DNA of 64,000 nucleotides from Eilatimonas milleporae. Lineage in GTDB: Bacteria; Pseudomonadota; Alphaproteobacteria; Sphingomonadales; Kordiimonadaceae. Positions 44,985 through 53,448 of the stretch are shown here, one piece after another (position 1 is the first letter of the stretch; each line of letters opens with the position of its first letter). A program made the translations under genes and the position numbers. The DNA lies in contig NZ_REFR01000016.1 of assembly GCF_003688555.1 (NCBI RefSeq), positions 62,001 to 126,000 on the forward strand. Reading direction: 5' to 3'. The notes beneath the pieces are model-generated. The model was given only the letters and a program-made list of their open reading frames with translations. It did not search any database and was not told the DNA's origin.

Positions 44985-45983
44985 ATGAAGCTGATTTGTC
45001 TGATCGCAGGCTTTGGTGCGGCCGTGCTGGCCATGCCGGGTGTCGTCGCGCAGGAGGATACGCGTCCTGTGGTCCGTCCCACGCACACCTATTCCATCGT
45101 GGCGCGCGATAAAACCACCGGTGCCCTCGGGGTGGCTGTGCAGTCGCACTGGTTTTCGGTCGGCGCACGCGTCGCCTGGGCCGAGGCCGGTGTCGGTGCG
45201 GTTGCGACCCAGTCCTTTACCGAAGTGACATACGGGCCCTTGGGACTGGACCTGATGCGCGCCGGCAAAACGGCGCCAGAAGCTTTGCGGTCCCTTCTGC
45301 AAAGCGATGAGGGCGTGGCCGTGCGGCAGGTGGGTATGGTTGATGCCGATGGCGGTGTGGCGGCACACACAGGCGCTCGTGCCATTGTCGAACATTGTCA
45401 CCATACAGGTGATGGATACAGCCTTCAGGCCAATCTGATGCTGAAAGATACGGTTTGTGATGCCATGGTCCGTGCGTATGAGGGAACGGAGGGTGATCTG
45501 GCAGAGAAGCTTATGCGTGCATTGGAGGCCGCTCAGGCGGAAGGCGGTGATATCCGCGGCAAACAATCCGCTGCGCTCATCGTCGTTGAAGGAGATAAAG
45601 GCACGGCGCCATGGAACCAGCGCAGCTTCGACCTGCGGGTTGATGATCATGCTGCCCCAGTGCGTGAAATGCGACGACTGTTGACGGTCGCCCGTGGTTA
45701 CAAGCTGATGAACAAGGGGGATGATCTATGGACCGAAGGCAAGGTTGAAGAGGCCCTCAAGGCTTATGAAGCCGCTGAAGCCCTGATGCCGGATAATCAC
45801 GAAGCGATTTTCTGGCATGCCACCACACTTGCCGCAGGCGGGTATGTGGAACAGGCACTACCGCTTTATGCCCGTGCCTATGCCATGTGGCCCGACTGGC
45901 GGAAGGTCGTGCCGCGCCTGGTTCAATCCGAACTGCTGCCGGATGACCCCGCCCTGATCGAAAAGATCGTCGGCGCCAGGTAA
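44985..45983 (+). CDS. Exported DUF1028 Ntn-like protein with C-terminal TPR
   Basis: 332 residues from ATG 44985 behind GGGGAAA; the signal peptide is KLICLIAGFGAAVLAMPGVVA. The DUF1028 part (THTYSIVARDKTTGALGVAV, then GVGAVATQSFTEVTYGPLGL) has an Ntn-hydrolase-like fold and is followed by a TPR-like C-terminus (about 235-325: LMNKGDDLWTEGKVEEALKA, MPDNHEAIFWHATTLAAGGY). Catalysis by DUF1028 proteins is not established. The fusion with a TPR suggests that it acts on or with protein partners in the periplasm. It is a single gene. Confidence 0.88.
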   Translation: MKLICLIAGFGAAVLAMPGVVAQEDTRPVVRPTHTYSIVARDKTTGALGVAVQSHWFSVGARVAWAEAGVGAVATQSFTEVTYGPLGLDLMRAGKTAPEALRSLLQSDEGVAVRQVGMVDADGGVAAHTGARAIVEHCHHTGDGYSLQANLMLKDTVCDAMVRAYEGTEGDLAEKLMRALEAAQAEGGDIRGKQSAALIVVEGDKGTAPWNQRSFDLRVDDHAAPVREMRRLLTVARGYKLMNKGDDLWTEGKVEEALKAYEAAEALMPDNHEAIFWHATTLAAGGYVEQALPLYARAYAMWPDWRKVVPRLVQSELLPDDPALIEKIVGAR

Positions 45984-46013
45984 ATTTGCAGGCGCTTAAC
46001 CGTCCCACGCCCC

Positions 46014-46056
46014 CGCCCGGCCACCCACGGGATCGTACCCTATGAGGGGCCGGGCG
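46014..46056. terminator. Inverted repeat between convergent genes
   Basis: CGCCCGGCC (46014-46022) pairs perfectly with GGCCGGGCG (46048-46056), enclosing 25 bases. There is no T-run on either strand. It lies between the DUF1028 gene and the convergent thioesterase gene. Confidence 0.5.
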
Positions 46057-46121
46057 AGCATGGGGCAACAAGACCTTTAACTCAGATTGAAGAGGCAGAT
46101 CGGCCAGTCTCTGCACATGCT

Positions 46122-46919
46122 TTACGGAAAATAGGTCATGCACTGGTGAGAAACGGCGAGCAAACGTCCGTTGGCATCGAAAACCCGTCCCGATTGCTGA
46201 GAATAGCCTTGCGAGGCCGCCTCCAGCCGATAATCCAGGTAAAACCAGTCATTCCTGATTTCAGCCGGCGGACAGATGAATTCCAGGGACCATGTCAGAG
46301 AACTTGCCATGATACGGCGATCGAAATGGGACATCATCAAGGGTGGCGGGACGTCGGCAATGCCTGTCAGGCATTCCGCCGGGTAACGGGACATGTCATC
46401 CAGATGACGGACCCACATTCCAAGGCGGGTATCTTTCTGGCCTGTGGCCGGAACGCCGCCGCCCGTCCAGCGAATTTCGAAATTCTTTAGAAAGCCGGGC
46501 ATGACGCCATCAAGAAAAGGGGCGGGGGGTACAGAGTCGCGCGGTTCGGCCTCCATCACATGGATGGTTTCTGCTCCTACGGTATCGCGCGGTTTGCCGA
46601 AGGCGGCTGTCATCTGCGTGGCTACACTGCCCTGTTGTTTCAGTCTGCTTTCAACCAGTGTGACGGATTTACCGTGCCGCAATGATTCTGCCGTAAGGTC
46701 GGTGTCTCCTGCACCGACGGGCCCGACAAAGGCGACCAGCAGAGACCGCAACGGTCTGTCGTCGTCAATGCACGTTGCCGCCGCCCGCGCTGCAATGGCG
46801 GCGGACATACCACCGTAACAGGTACGGCCCTGCAGCCAGTTTTCCGCTACTGTGATGCTCTGATTTGTCGAGCGGCTGTCAATCTGGTCCAGTGTTTCGG
46901 CAAAGCTGAGATCGGACAT
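46122..46919 (-). CDS. Acyl-CoA thioesterase, double-hotdog TesB-like
   Basis: 265 residues from the ATG at 46919; longer frames exist (46946, 47024) but overlap the methyltransferase gene. The first hotdog contains NWLQGRTCYGGMSAAIAAR and RPLRSLLVAFVGPVGAGD; the second contains PPLMMSHFDRRIMASSLTWS and RLLAVSHQCMTYF. Such enzymes split acyl-CoA into fatty acid and CoA. It follows a methyltransferase and a sulfotransferase gene on the same strand and may act on a lipid made by that group, or may be an independent beta-oxidation helper. Confidence 0.87.
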   Translation of the reverse strand: MSDLSFAETLDQIDSRSTNQSITVAENWLQGRTCYGGMSAAIAARAAATCIDDDRPLRSLLVAFVGPVGAGDTDLTAESLRHGKSVTLVESRLKQQGSVATQMTAAFGKPRDTVGAETIHVMEAEPRDSVPPAPFLDGVMPGFLKNFEIRWTGGGVPATGQKDTRLGMWVRHLDDMSRYPAECLTGIADVPPPLMMSHFDRRIMASSLTWSLEFICPPAEIRNDWFYLDYRLEAASQGYSQQSGRVFDANGRLLAVSHQCMTYFP

Positions 46920-46974
46920 AAAATCTGTCTTTCCCTGAAAATTCATAAAAAGGTTGGCCGTGGCTGTGTATGGG

Positions 46975-47670
46975 TCAGCCTGAAGGTTTGGTAATGGTGA
47001 TACGTTCGAAATCCAGTTTGGCACCGTGGCTTTTGAACACAGCGGTCACTTCGGGTTTGTACCAGCGTCCGATGGAATGAATATAGTTCAGTTCCAGATG
47101 CAGGCGCCCGCCATCACGCAGCCGATTATCCAGCATGTCACGGATGAAATAGTCCCATTCATCGGCACCCCAAAGCGTTTTCAGCGTTGGCCGGTCGAAA
47201 GCGATCTGGAAAGCCGTAATCAGATCATATCTGTCGGTGTCATTGTCCGGTGTCGCGATCGGTTGAAAGGCGGTGACTGTATGATGTCGGCGTGTAAGGC
47301 CCAATATACCCGTCGCCGCATCATAAAGGCCATGCCCTTCCCGGTCGATTGCGTGGGCTGTGTGACCGAAATATTCACAAATATAGGGAAAATACCCAAA
47401 GCCGGTCCCGATATCGAGTATGCGACCATAAAGGCCTTTCGGAATGCCCAGACGGTAGGCCCGTCTGAGAGCATCCTCAAGCCAGTATTCCGTGTCGAAA
47501 TATTTCAGATCCATCAGGGATGGGCTGAGCCCGCGCGCCCGGCTTTTAAGGTCGGAAAATGCCCTGTCATCCAACGTGGCGGCAGCCATGTGTACATGCC
47601 TGCGCGCCCACAAGACGGCGAGGCGGTCCCGGAATGACAGCAGACGGGTGAGCCGGTGATGCATGCTCAT
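46975..47670 (-). CDS. Class I SAM-dependent methyltransferase
   Basis: 231 residues. Motif I is GRILDIGTGFGYFPYICEYF, followed by an acidic residue in HAIDRE at the end of strand 2. Later strands fit the class I Rossmann fold (YDLITAFQIAFDRPTL; GGRLHLELNYIHSIGRWY). The acceptor is unknown. Its neighbours (sulfotransferase upstream, glycosyltransferases further on) suggest methylation of a sugar or lipid headgroup. Confidence 0.85.
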   Translation of the reverse strand: MSMHHRLTRLLSFRDRLAVLWARRHVHMAAATLDDRAFSDLKSRARGLSPSLMDLKYFDTEYWLEDALRRAYRLGIPKGLYGRILDIGTGFGYFPYICEYFGHTAHAIDREGHGLYDAATGILGLTRRHHTVTAFQPIATPDNDTDRYDLITAFQIAFDRPTLKTLWGADEWDYFIRDMLDNRLRDGGRLHLELNYIHSIGRWYKPEVTAVFKSHGAKLDFERITITKPSG

Positions 47671-47765
47671 AATCGGTCTCGGTCCTTGCGGATAGGGTTA
47701 TGGCGTGCCCTGTAACCACGCCTCAAATGCCTGTATCAAGTGGGTCGTCGTGCTGGCAAGCCACT

Positions 47766-48806
47766 TCACCCATATGGTTTGCCATATGCGGCAGCGAGCA
47801 GCCTTTCACCTCTGGCTTCAAGGGCCGCAAACCAGTTTTCTTCGGCGAAGCGTTTCCATTTCTCCGTATCCGGTGGGATGAAAAGGGGGTGGAGGTTTGC
47901 ATAGTCCAGCACGGTTCCGGTGGTTTTTGAAATCAGGCCCAGTGTTTTTTCCGGACTGCCAACAAGTGCCTCGAATGTCAGGCTGAGATCACTGAACGCC
48001 CGGCCCGCACTGTCGGACAGCCGCCAGATCAGATAGTGCAGCAGATAGGGCCTGTCGCTGTCGTCCAATGCCAGAAAGGGGAAAACGCGTACCAGATCCC
48101 GCGCCCACGTTTTCAGGTAAAAACGGTCATACGGCGCAAATGCCTTCAGGGATGTTTCCGGTGTACAGCCGCTATCAGGGCCGAGCATGGATATCCACTG
48201 CTCTCGGGGGTCGCGGGTCAGGTGGATGATTTTTGCCGTTGGGAAGCGGCTTTTCACCCAGTCGAGACGGAAATCCATGCGGTTGAACTGTAAAACCGGT
48301 TGGCCCTGTGACCGGTCAATCAACGCATTGATATAGGTTTCAAGCCGCGCATCATGCGCGGCGGCATCCATGAAAAGACGCACGCTGCCCCAGCCGTCGT
48401 CGAAAAGAGACGCCAGATCGGCCATGCCGTCATAGGACAGGCCGTAGCTGCTGACGCCTCTGTGTGTGGGGTCGACATCCCGACCTGTTTCCGAAGACAG
48501 AAACCACCGGCGTTCATTCAGGGGTTCATAATATGCTGTTACGTTTTCACAATGATTAAACAAATGCCACAAAAAGGATGAGCCCGAGCGGAAGCGGGCC
48601 GTGATAAAAACCGGCGTCTTTGACAGGGTGGCGGGTATTTCTTCAACGGTCGTCGCGCGGGGGGCCGGCGACAGGGGGAAGGGTGGTGTGTCGGCCGTGA
48701 ACCGGGGCTGGCCAAAAGCCGGGGACAGTGTATCTTCCAGCAGCCTTTTACCGCGATAGCTTGTCACCAAGCGGCTGAACAGATGAAAAAGGGCTGTTTT
48801 GATCAC
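47766..48806 (-). CDS. Sulfotransferase-family protein
   Basis: 346 residues from GTG 48806 behind AAAGGCGACC; an ATG at 48875 without a ribosome binding site would add 23. The 5'-phosphosulfate loop is FITARFRSGSSFLWHLF and the 3'-phosphate motif is IIHLTRDPREQWISML, both for binding PAPS. The family transfers sulfate to hydroxyl groups of sugars, lipids or proteins. No genes for sulfate activation are nearby. It is on the same strand as the methyltransferase and faces away from the two GT4 genes. Confidence 0.88.
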   Translation of the reverse strand: MIKTALFHLFSRLVTSYRGKRLLEDTLSPAFGQPRFTADTPPFPLSPAPRATTVEEIPATLSKTPVFITARFRSGSSFLWHLFNHCENVTAYYEPLNERRWFLSSETGRDVDPTHRGVSSYGLSYDGMADLASLFDDGWGSVRLFMDAAAHDARLETYINALIDRSQGQPVLQFNRMDFRLDWVKSRFPTAKIIHLTRDPREQWISMLGPDSGCTPETSLKAFAPYDRFYLKTWARDLVRVFPFLALDDSDRPYLLHYLIWRLSDSAGRAFSDLSLTFEALVGSPEKTLGLISKTTGTVLDYANLHPLFIPPDTEKWKRFAEENWFAALEARGERLLAAAYGKPYG

Positions 48807-48973
48807 ACGGTCGCCTTTCTGCCTTTGGTCGCCATATTTGACGCAGGAGGCCTGCAAAGCAAAGCGCTTTGTCATATTGGTATCGCATTGTCGGGAAGGT
48901 CTTGTCAGTCTGCGCCGGTCTGCGGTCTAATCCGCTTTGAAAATCCGGGACAAGTGCGGGAGCGGTGGGGAGT

Positions 48974-50230
48974 ATGGAACGGATACGGCAAAACACCCCC
49001 GCACTTTTGTTCGTCTCCGACAATTTCCCGCCTGTCATTGGCGGTTCGGCAATGGTCTATGACCGGCTGTGCCGATTGTTGCAGGACCATAGTGGCAAAC
49101 CGGGGGCGATCAGGGTGGTTGCCCTGTCATCAACACATGGCTTTGACGGTGCGGAAAAAGCCGGCTGGCGCGTGCATGACAGGACCTGCGGGTATCCCAT
49201 CCACCGACGCCGGCATTTGGCAACCCCGCAGATACGGCCGGTCACCGGACTGGTGAGCCGCTTGCACAACCTGCTGGATGAGGTTCGTTTCAGCACGGCA
49301 CTGTTGTTTCATCTGGTCAGAACCGTCCGTCGGGAGAAGATCGACATCATCTGCCTAGGGGAACTCCTGACCCTTGGCTGGCTTGCCGGCCCTTTACGCT
49401 GGATGACCCGGCGGCCCGTTATCCTTTACACCCATGGTGAGGAAATAACCCAGCAAGTCGATACGATTTTCGGCCGCCGTCGTGGCCGGTTTCTGGCCAA
49501 CGCCAGCCATGTCATTGCCGTCAGCCGGTTTTGCCGGTCGCAGATTCTGGAGCGCTATGGTGTGGAGCCGTCACATGTCAGTGTGGTGCCTAACGGCGTT
49601 GACCTGAACCGGTTTACCGCAGGTGCCAGGGATCAGGAGTTCCATGCACGGTTTGCGGTCACTGACGGTCCGCTGGTCGTCGCCGCCGGTCGTCATGTGG
49701 AACGCAAGGGGTTTGACTATCTGATAGAGGCCATGCCCCTGGTTCAGCGTCATTTTCCCACTGTGCGGCTGGTTCTGGCAGGCACCGGCCCGCTGACACC
49801 GCATCTGAAAGCGCGCTGTGCCGATTTGGATATGGACGGGATAATCCGGTTTACCGGTCCTCTCAGCGATAGTGATCTGGTGCGGCTCTACCGTGCCGCC
49901 GATCTGTTTGCCATGCCCAACAGAACCATGCCGGATGGAGATACGGAAGGCTTCGGTCTCGTATTTCTGGAAGCTGCGGCCTGCGGTCTTCCAAGTCTGG
50001 CCGGACGGGCAGGGGGAGCGGTGGAAGCGGTTATCGACGGCACAACCGGTTGTCTTGTCCAGGCGGATACACCGGGTGCAGTTGCCGATGCCCTGATCCG
50101 CCTTCTGGGTCAGCCTGATCTTCTGCAGGCGATGCGGGCTGCGGCCAGACCGCACGCTGAAACCTTTTCATGGGAGAACAGTGCCGATTGTTTCGTAAAA
50201 GTGTTACAGCTGCTGGACAAAGCCCAGTGA
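48974..50230 (+). CDS. Glycosyltransferase family 4
   Basis: 418 residues from ATG 48974 with GGTGGGGAG upstream. The acceptor half begins ALLFVSDNFPPVIGGSAMVY and the donor half has VAAGRHVERKGFDYLIEAMP and the EX7E motif in EGFGLVFLEAAACGLPSLAG. It is a retaining GT-B enzyme that probably works on a lipid-linked glycan at the inner membrane. Its stop overlaps the GTG start of the next GT4 gene (GTGA), so the two are translationally coupled. Confidence 0.92.
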   Translation: MERIRQNTPALLFVSDNFPPVIGGSAMVYDRLCRLLQDHSGKPGAIRVVALSSTHGFDGAEKAGWRVHDRTCGYPIHRRRHLATPQIRPVTGLVSRLHNLLDEVRFSTALLFHLVRTVRREKIDIICLGELLTLGWLAGPLRWMTRRPVILYTHGEEITQQVDTIFGRRRGRFLANASHVIAVSRFCRSQILERYGVEPSHVSVVPNGVDLNRFTAGARDQEFHARFAVTDGPLVVAAGRHVERKGFDYLIEAMPLVQRHFPTVRLVLAGTGPLTPHLKARCADLDMDGIIRFTGPLSDSDLVRLYRAADLFAMPNRTMPDGDTEGFGLVFLEAAACGLPSLAGRAGGAVEAVIDGTTGCLVQADTPGAVADALIRLLGQPDLLQAMRAAARPHAETFSWENSADCFVKVLQLLDKAQ

Positions 50231-51402
50231 CCGCGCCTCTTCATATCCGCCTTGGTGTGGGGTATCTGGATACACGGGCCGGCAGTGCGATTTACAGCCG
50301 TCGTATGGCGCTGGCACTGGCCGAGCGCGGGCATGACATTTCCATTTTGGCATTTGAGGGGGACGAGGGCGTTGCCGATGCATGTCGTTTGACATTGGTG
50401 CCGTTTCGCCAGATTCCCCTGACGGTGGTATGGCGTTTGTCTCACGCGGCCCTGTTTTATGGCGCGGCCCGTTTCATAGACCGGTTTGGCCGAAATACAT
50501 CATATGACGATGACCCCGATGTGGCGTTAATCAGCGAACATACCTTTGTCAGGCCGCATGCGCGGCGTTATCCGAAGACGCCCTGGGTCTATCTGCCGCA
50601 CTCAGTGCATGTGGGTGATGAAATGGCACGGTTTTTCGCAGATCCGGTTCAGCGTCGTATCGCACAGACCTTTTATGAAGGCGCGCAGCGATGGGCCCTG
50701 ATACATTCCGATACCACTGTGCGGTTTAGCCGGCCGGCTGCCGATATCTTGCGAAACAGATATCCAACCGATCGGTCTGTAAACTTCACGGTCATACCCC
50801 CCGGCGTCGACATTCCGCCGGATGTGCAGATCCGGCGTGTGGCGGATGATGCCTATGTGCGGGTGCTTGCTATCGGGGCTTTGCAGGACAGCAAACGCAT
50901 TGGCTGGTTGTTGCAGCGAATGGCAAATGTTGGCCATTTGGGCCGATGGCATCTGGATATCGTTGGTGACGGTCCGGAACGGCCAGTTCTGGAACGACAG
51001 GCGATTGAATTGGGGCTTGGACGTTATGTCACTTTTCACGGGCACAAAACCGATCCGGCGCCTTATTACCACCAGTCCCATCTGATGGCTTTTCCATCAC
51101 GACAGGAAAATTTTCCTCTGGTGGTTCTGGAGGCCCTGGCATCCGGTCTGCCGGTGCTTGCGATGGATCCGTCAGCCCCCGGAATGGCCCTTCTCCATGA
51201 GAATGCCATTTTACCGGACAGGACCGGTATTCTGGCCCGTGATGACCGGGCCTTTGAAGCCGGACTGTGCGATATTCTGAACATGCCGTCCTTGTTGGAG
51301 GGACTGTCCGCTCAGGCCCGCGTACACGCGGAGGAGCATTTCGCTTGGGCAACCCATGTGGACCATATGGAAGACCTGCTTATCCGTCTGGCACGCAGAT
51401 AG
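50227..51402 (+). CDS. Glycosyltransferase family 4 (second of a coupled pair)
   Basis: 391 residues from GTG 50227, which overlaps the previous stop codon. The N-terminal half contains RLGVGYLDTRAGSAIYSRRM; the donor half contains VLAIGALQDSKRIGWLLQRM and, in place of a canonical EX7E, FPSRQENFPLVVLEALASGL, with E at both expected positions. It probably adds a further sugar to the product of its partner. It ends 35 bases before the convergent GT-like gene. Confidence 0.9.
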   Translation: MTAPLHIRLGVGYLDTRAGSAIYSRRMALALAERGHDISILAFEGDEGVADACRLTLVPFRQIPLTVVWRLSHAALFYGAARFIDRFGRNTSYDDDPDVALISEHTFVRPHARRYPKTPWVYLPHSVHVGDEMARFFADPVQRRIAQTFYEGAQRWALIHSDTTVRFSRPAADILRNRYPTDRSVNFTVIPPGVDIPPDVQIRRVADDAYVRVLAIGALQDSKRIGWLLQRMANVGHLGRWHLDIVGDGPERPVLERQAIELGLGRYVTFHGHKTDPAPYYHQSHLMAFPSRQENFPLVVLEALASGLPVLAMDPSAPGMALLHENAILPDRTGILARDDRAFEAGLCDILNMPSLLEGLSAQARVHAEEHFAWATHVDHMEDLLIRLARR

Positions 51403-51437
51403 CTTGCCTGTGCATGCCGGCCCGTATGGCCCAGCTT

Positions 51438-52469
51438 TTATGAGCTCAGCATGCGTTTGAGCCGCTGTTTGACCGGCCTTAACAGCCGGGACAAAGGTCC
51501 GGGCTGCGGCCTTCGAACGCCGAGGATGCCATCGGGCAGCCAGCTGTGTTCGCGGGTATCGTGGACGAAGCGCTGCAATCTGTCCCTGACACCCGGCCGG
51601 GTTTCCAAGGCAGCGATGACTTTCAGGCATTCTGCCATGTTGTGGGCTTCATAATCTCTGTAATGCTGAATGCCTGTGTCCGGGTCGATGCCGATGTGAA
51701 AAGTCGCGTGAGCGTCCAGGATGGCGACAGGGTTGTCGGCTTTGGCGATAAGGTTGAACAGAAGCGAGCGCATAACCATGCCCGTGCCGATGATGGAGTC
51801 CGATCTGACGAAATCCTCCATCCAGTCCGCCGGAAAGATGAAACAGTCCAGACCCGGATGGTCCGTGCCCATTTCCGCCTGCATGGCGGCTAGGTTTGCC
51901 ACATCCTCGGAAAAGTCGTCGATTTCCCTGCGATTGATGATCACTGCATCGTGTCCCATGCCGATCAGCCAGTCGGCATAGCTGTAGAAATGCGGCAGCA
52001 CGGCGATGTCCGCATTGGTCAGAATAATATAATCGCGCACTCCCTCGGCCCGCGTTGCCAGGTGATGGTCGCGGCCGCGTTCAAGAATATCGAAAAGCAA
52101 CGGCAGTGGGCGCGGTGTGTTAAAATCGAAAAGGTCGCTTGCCTTACGGCTCAGTTCGGCGACAGGGATAAAGCCCTGGGGAATGGCGGGTCGGTCCTCG
52201 GCAAAGCCGGTGGCCAACAGATCGATGACGAGGTCCGTCTGAAACTGCATCGTATAGGCGCGTGACCGGCGCATGCTTTCCCAGCTTACCTTCTGGGCTC
52301 GCGCCAGCTGCTTGCTTTCGTCCATATGAATATGATTGACAATATGCAGAAATCGGCGCGGGGTGGGTGAAGGTGCGCTGTCCTTCAATGCCGAGACAAG
52401 ATCCCGGTGCAGGCTGCCGGTATGTCGGTAAAACCGGCTGTAATCCGGCAAAGGCTGTGTATCGGTCAT
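51438..52469 (-). CDS. Conserved hypothetical protein, GT-A-like features
   Basis: 343 residues from ATG 52469 with GGGGGAGG upstream. No signal peptide or membrane segment. The stretch VRDYIILTNADIAVLPHFYS resembles the nucleotide-sugar-binding core of GT-A glycosyltransferases (with a possible DxD equivalent NAD), and AILDAHATFHIGIDPDTGI follows later. The C-terminus is basic (LRPVKQRLKRMLSS), which suggests membrane association. Position beside two GT4 genes and a sulfotransferase gene supports a glycan role, but the family is not certain. Confidence 0.7.
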   Translation of the reverse strand: MTDTQPLPDYSRFYRHTGSLHRDLVSALKDSAPSPTPRRFLHIVNHIHMDESKQLARAQKVSWESMRRSRAYTMQFQTDLVIDLLATGFAEDRPAIPQGFIPVAELSRKASDLFDFNTPRPLPLLFDILERGRDHHLATRAEGVRDYIILTNADIAVLPHFYSYADWLIGMGHDAVIINRREIDDFSEDVANLAAMQAEMGTDHPGLDCFIFPADWMEDFVRSDSIIGTGMVMRSLLFNLIAKADNPVAILDAHATFHIGIDPDTGIQHYRDYEAHNMAECLKVIAALETRPGVRDRLQRFVHDTREHSWLPDGILGVRRPQPGPLSRLLRPVKQRLKRMLSS

Positions 52470-52713
52470 GTTTGCCTCCCCCCTGGTCCGTGAGCACACT
52501 TTCCGATTCTGTCATGGCGGAATGTCTTACCGCTTGCAAGATGCTGGCTCGTCCTGGCGTGTTGGTTTGCCATTCCGCTGCCCCAATGGTGATTTATCGG
52601 TTTTGGGATGACGGCGCGGCCCATAAACTATCATACTGTCACTCTGGGTGGGCGAGAACGGCAACCACTTGAGAGGCCGGTGTCACAAAATGTTGGAAAA
52701 GGGATGTGATCCC

Positions 52714-53427
52714 ATGAGTTCACCTTCTCCGGAAGATGCTGCCGATACCGGGTCAATGGTGCCTGGGGCAGCCGCTGCCGTCAGTGTGTCCGGTTATTCG
52801 TTTCGCGAGGAAATCCTGCATATTCTGACGCACGGTATCGCTGCAGTGCTGGCGATTGTCGGGCTGGTCTTTCTGGTGATAAAGGCGGCCGGGGATGGTC
52901 CTGTTCCTGTTGTGGCCGTCTCGCTTTATGCCGGATGTATGATCGCCATGTATCTGGCCTCGACGCTTTATCACTCCAGTTTCAAAAGCCGTTTCCAGCC
53001 CTTTTTCAAGATGCTTGATCATGCGGCCATCTACTTCAAAATTGCCGGCACATACACACCGATCGCACTCATTACCCTGCCCCAGACAACAGGGTTGTGG
53101 ATCATGCTGGGGGTCTGGAGTGCCGCGGTGGTCGGGACCGTCCTGAAGGTGAAGGCATTTTTGCGCAAAACGGCCAAGCGTTTCAGCCTGATGTCTCTTC
53201 TGGTGTATCTGGCGATGGGCTGGGCGGGTGTTCTGGTGATTGACGAGCTTTGGGCGCGTCTGCCTGCGGCAGGGTTTCAATGGCTGCTGGCCGGCGGCCT
53301 GTGCTTTACCATAGGCGCGGTTTTTTATGCGCTGAAATCCATGCCGTATTCCCATGCCATCTGGCATGTTTTTGTCGTGGCCGGCAGTGTCAGTCATTTT
53401 GTGGCAATATATGGATATGTCCTTTGA
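52714..53427 (+). CDS. Hemolysin III family membrane protein (TrhA-like)
   Basis: 237 residues from the ATG at 52714; in-frame starts at 52690 and 52648 would lengthen a poorly conserved N-terminus. Seven hydrophobic segments carry the HlyIII/PAQR zinc motifs: EEILHILTHGIAAVLAIVG, STLYHSSFK, FKMLDHAAIYFKIAGTYTP and a C-terminal SHAIWHVFVVAGSVSHF. Members are zinc-dependent hydrolase-like membrane proteins; TrhA helps keep membrane fluidity. It ends 21 bases before a patatin gene on the same strand, so a shared lipid role is possible. Confidence 0.9.
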   Translation: MSSPSPEDAADTGSMVPGAAAAVSVSGYSFREEILHILTHGIAAVLAIVGLVFLVIKAAGDGPVPVVAVSLYAGCMIAMYLASTLYHSSFKSRFQPFFKMLDHAAIYFKIAGTYTPIALITLPQTTGLWIMLGVWSAAVVGTVLKVKAFLRKTAKRFSLMSLLVYLAMGWAGVLVIDELWARLPAAGFQWLLAGGLCFTIGAVFYALKSMPYSHAIWHVFVVAGSVSHFVAIYGYVL

Positions 53428-53448
53428 TGGACATATATCCCGCCAGCC

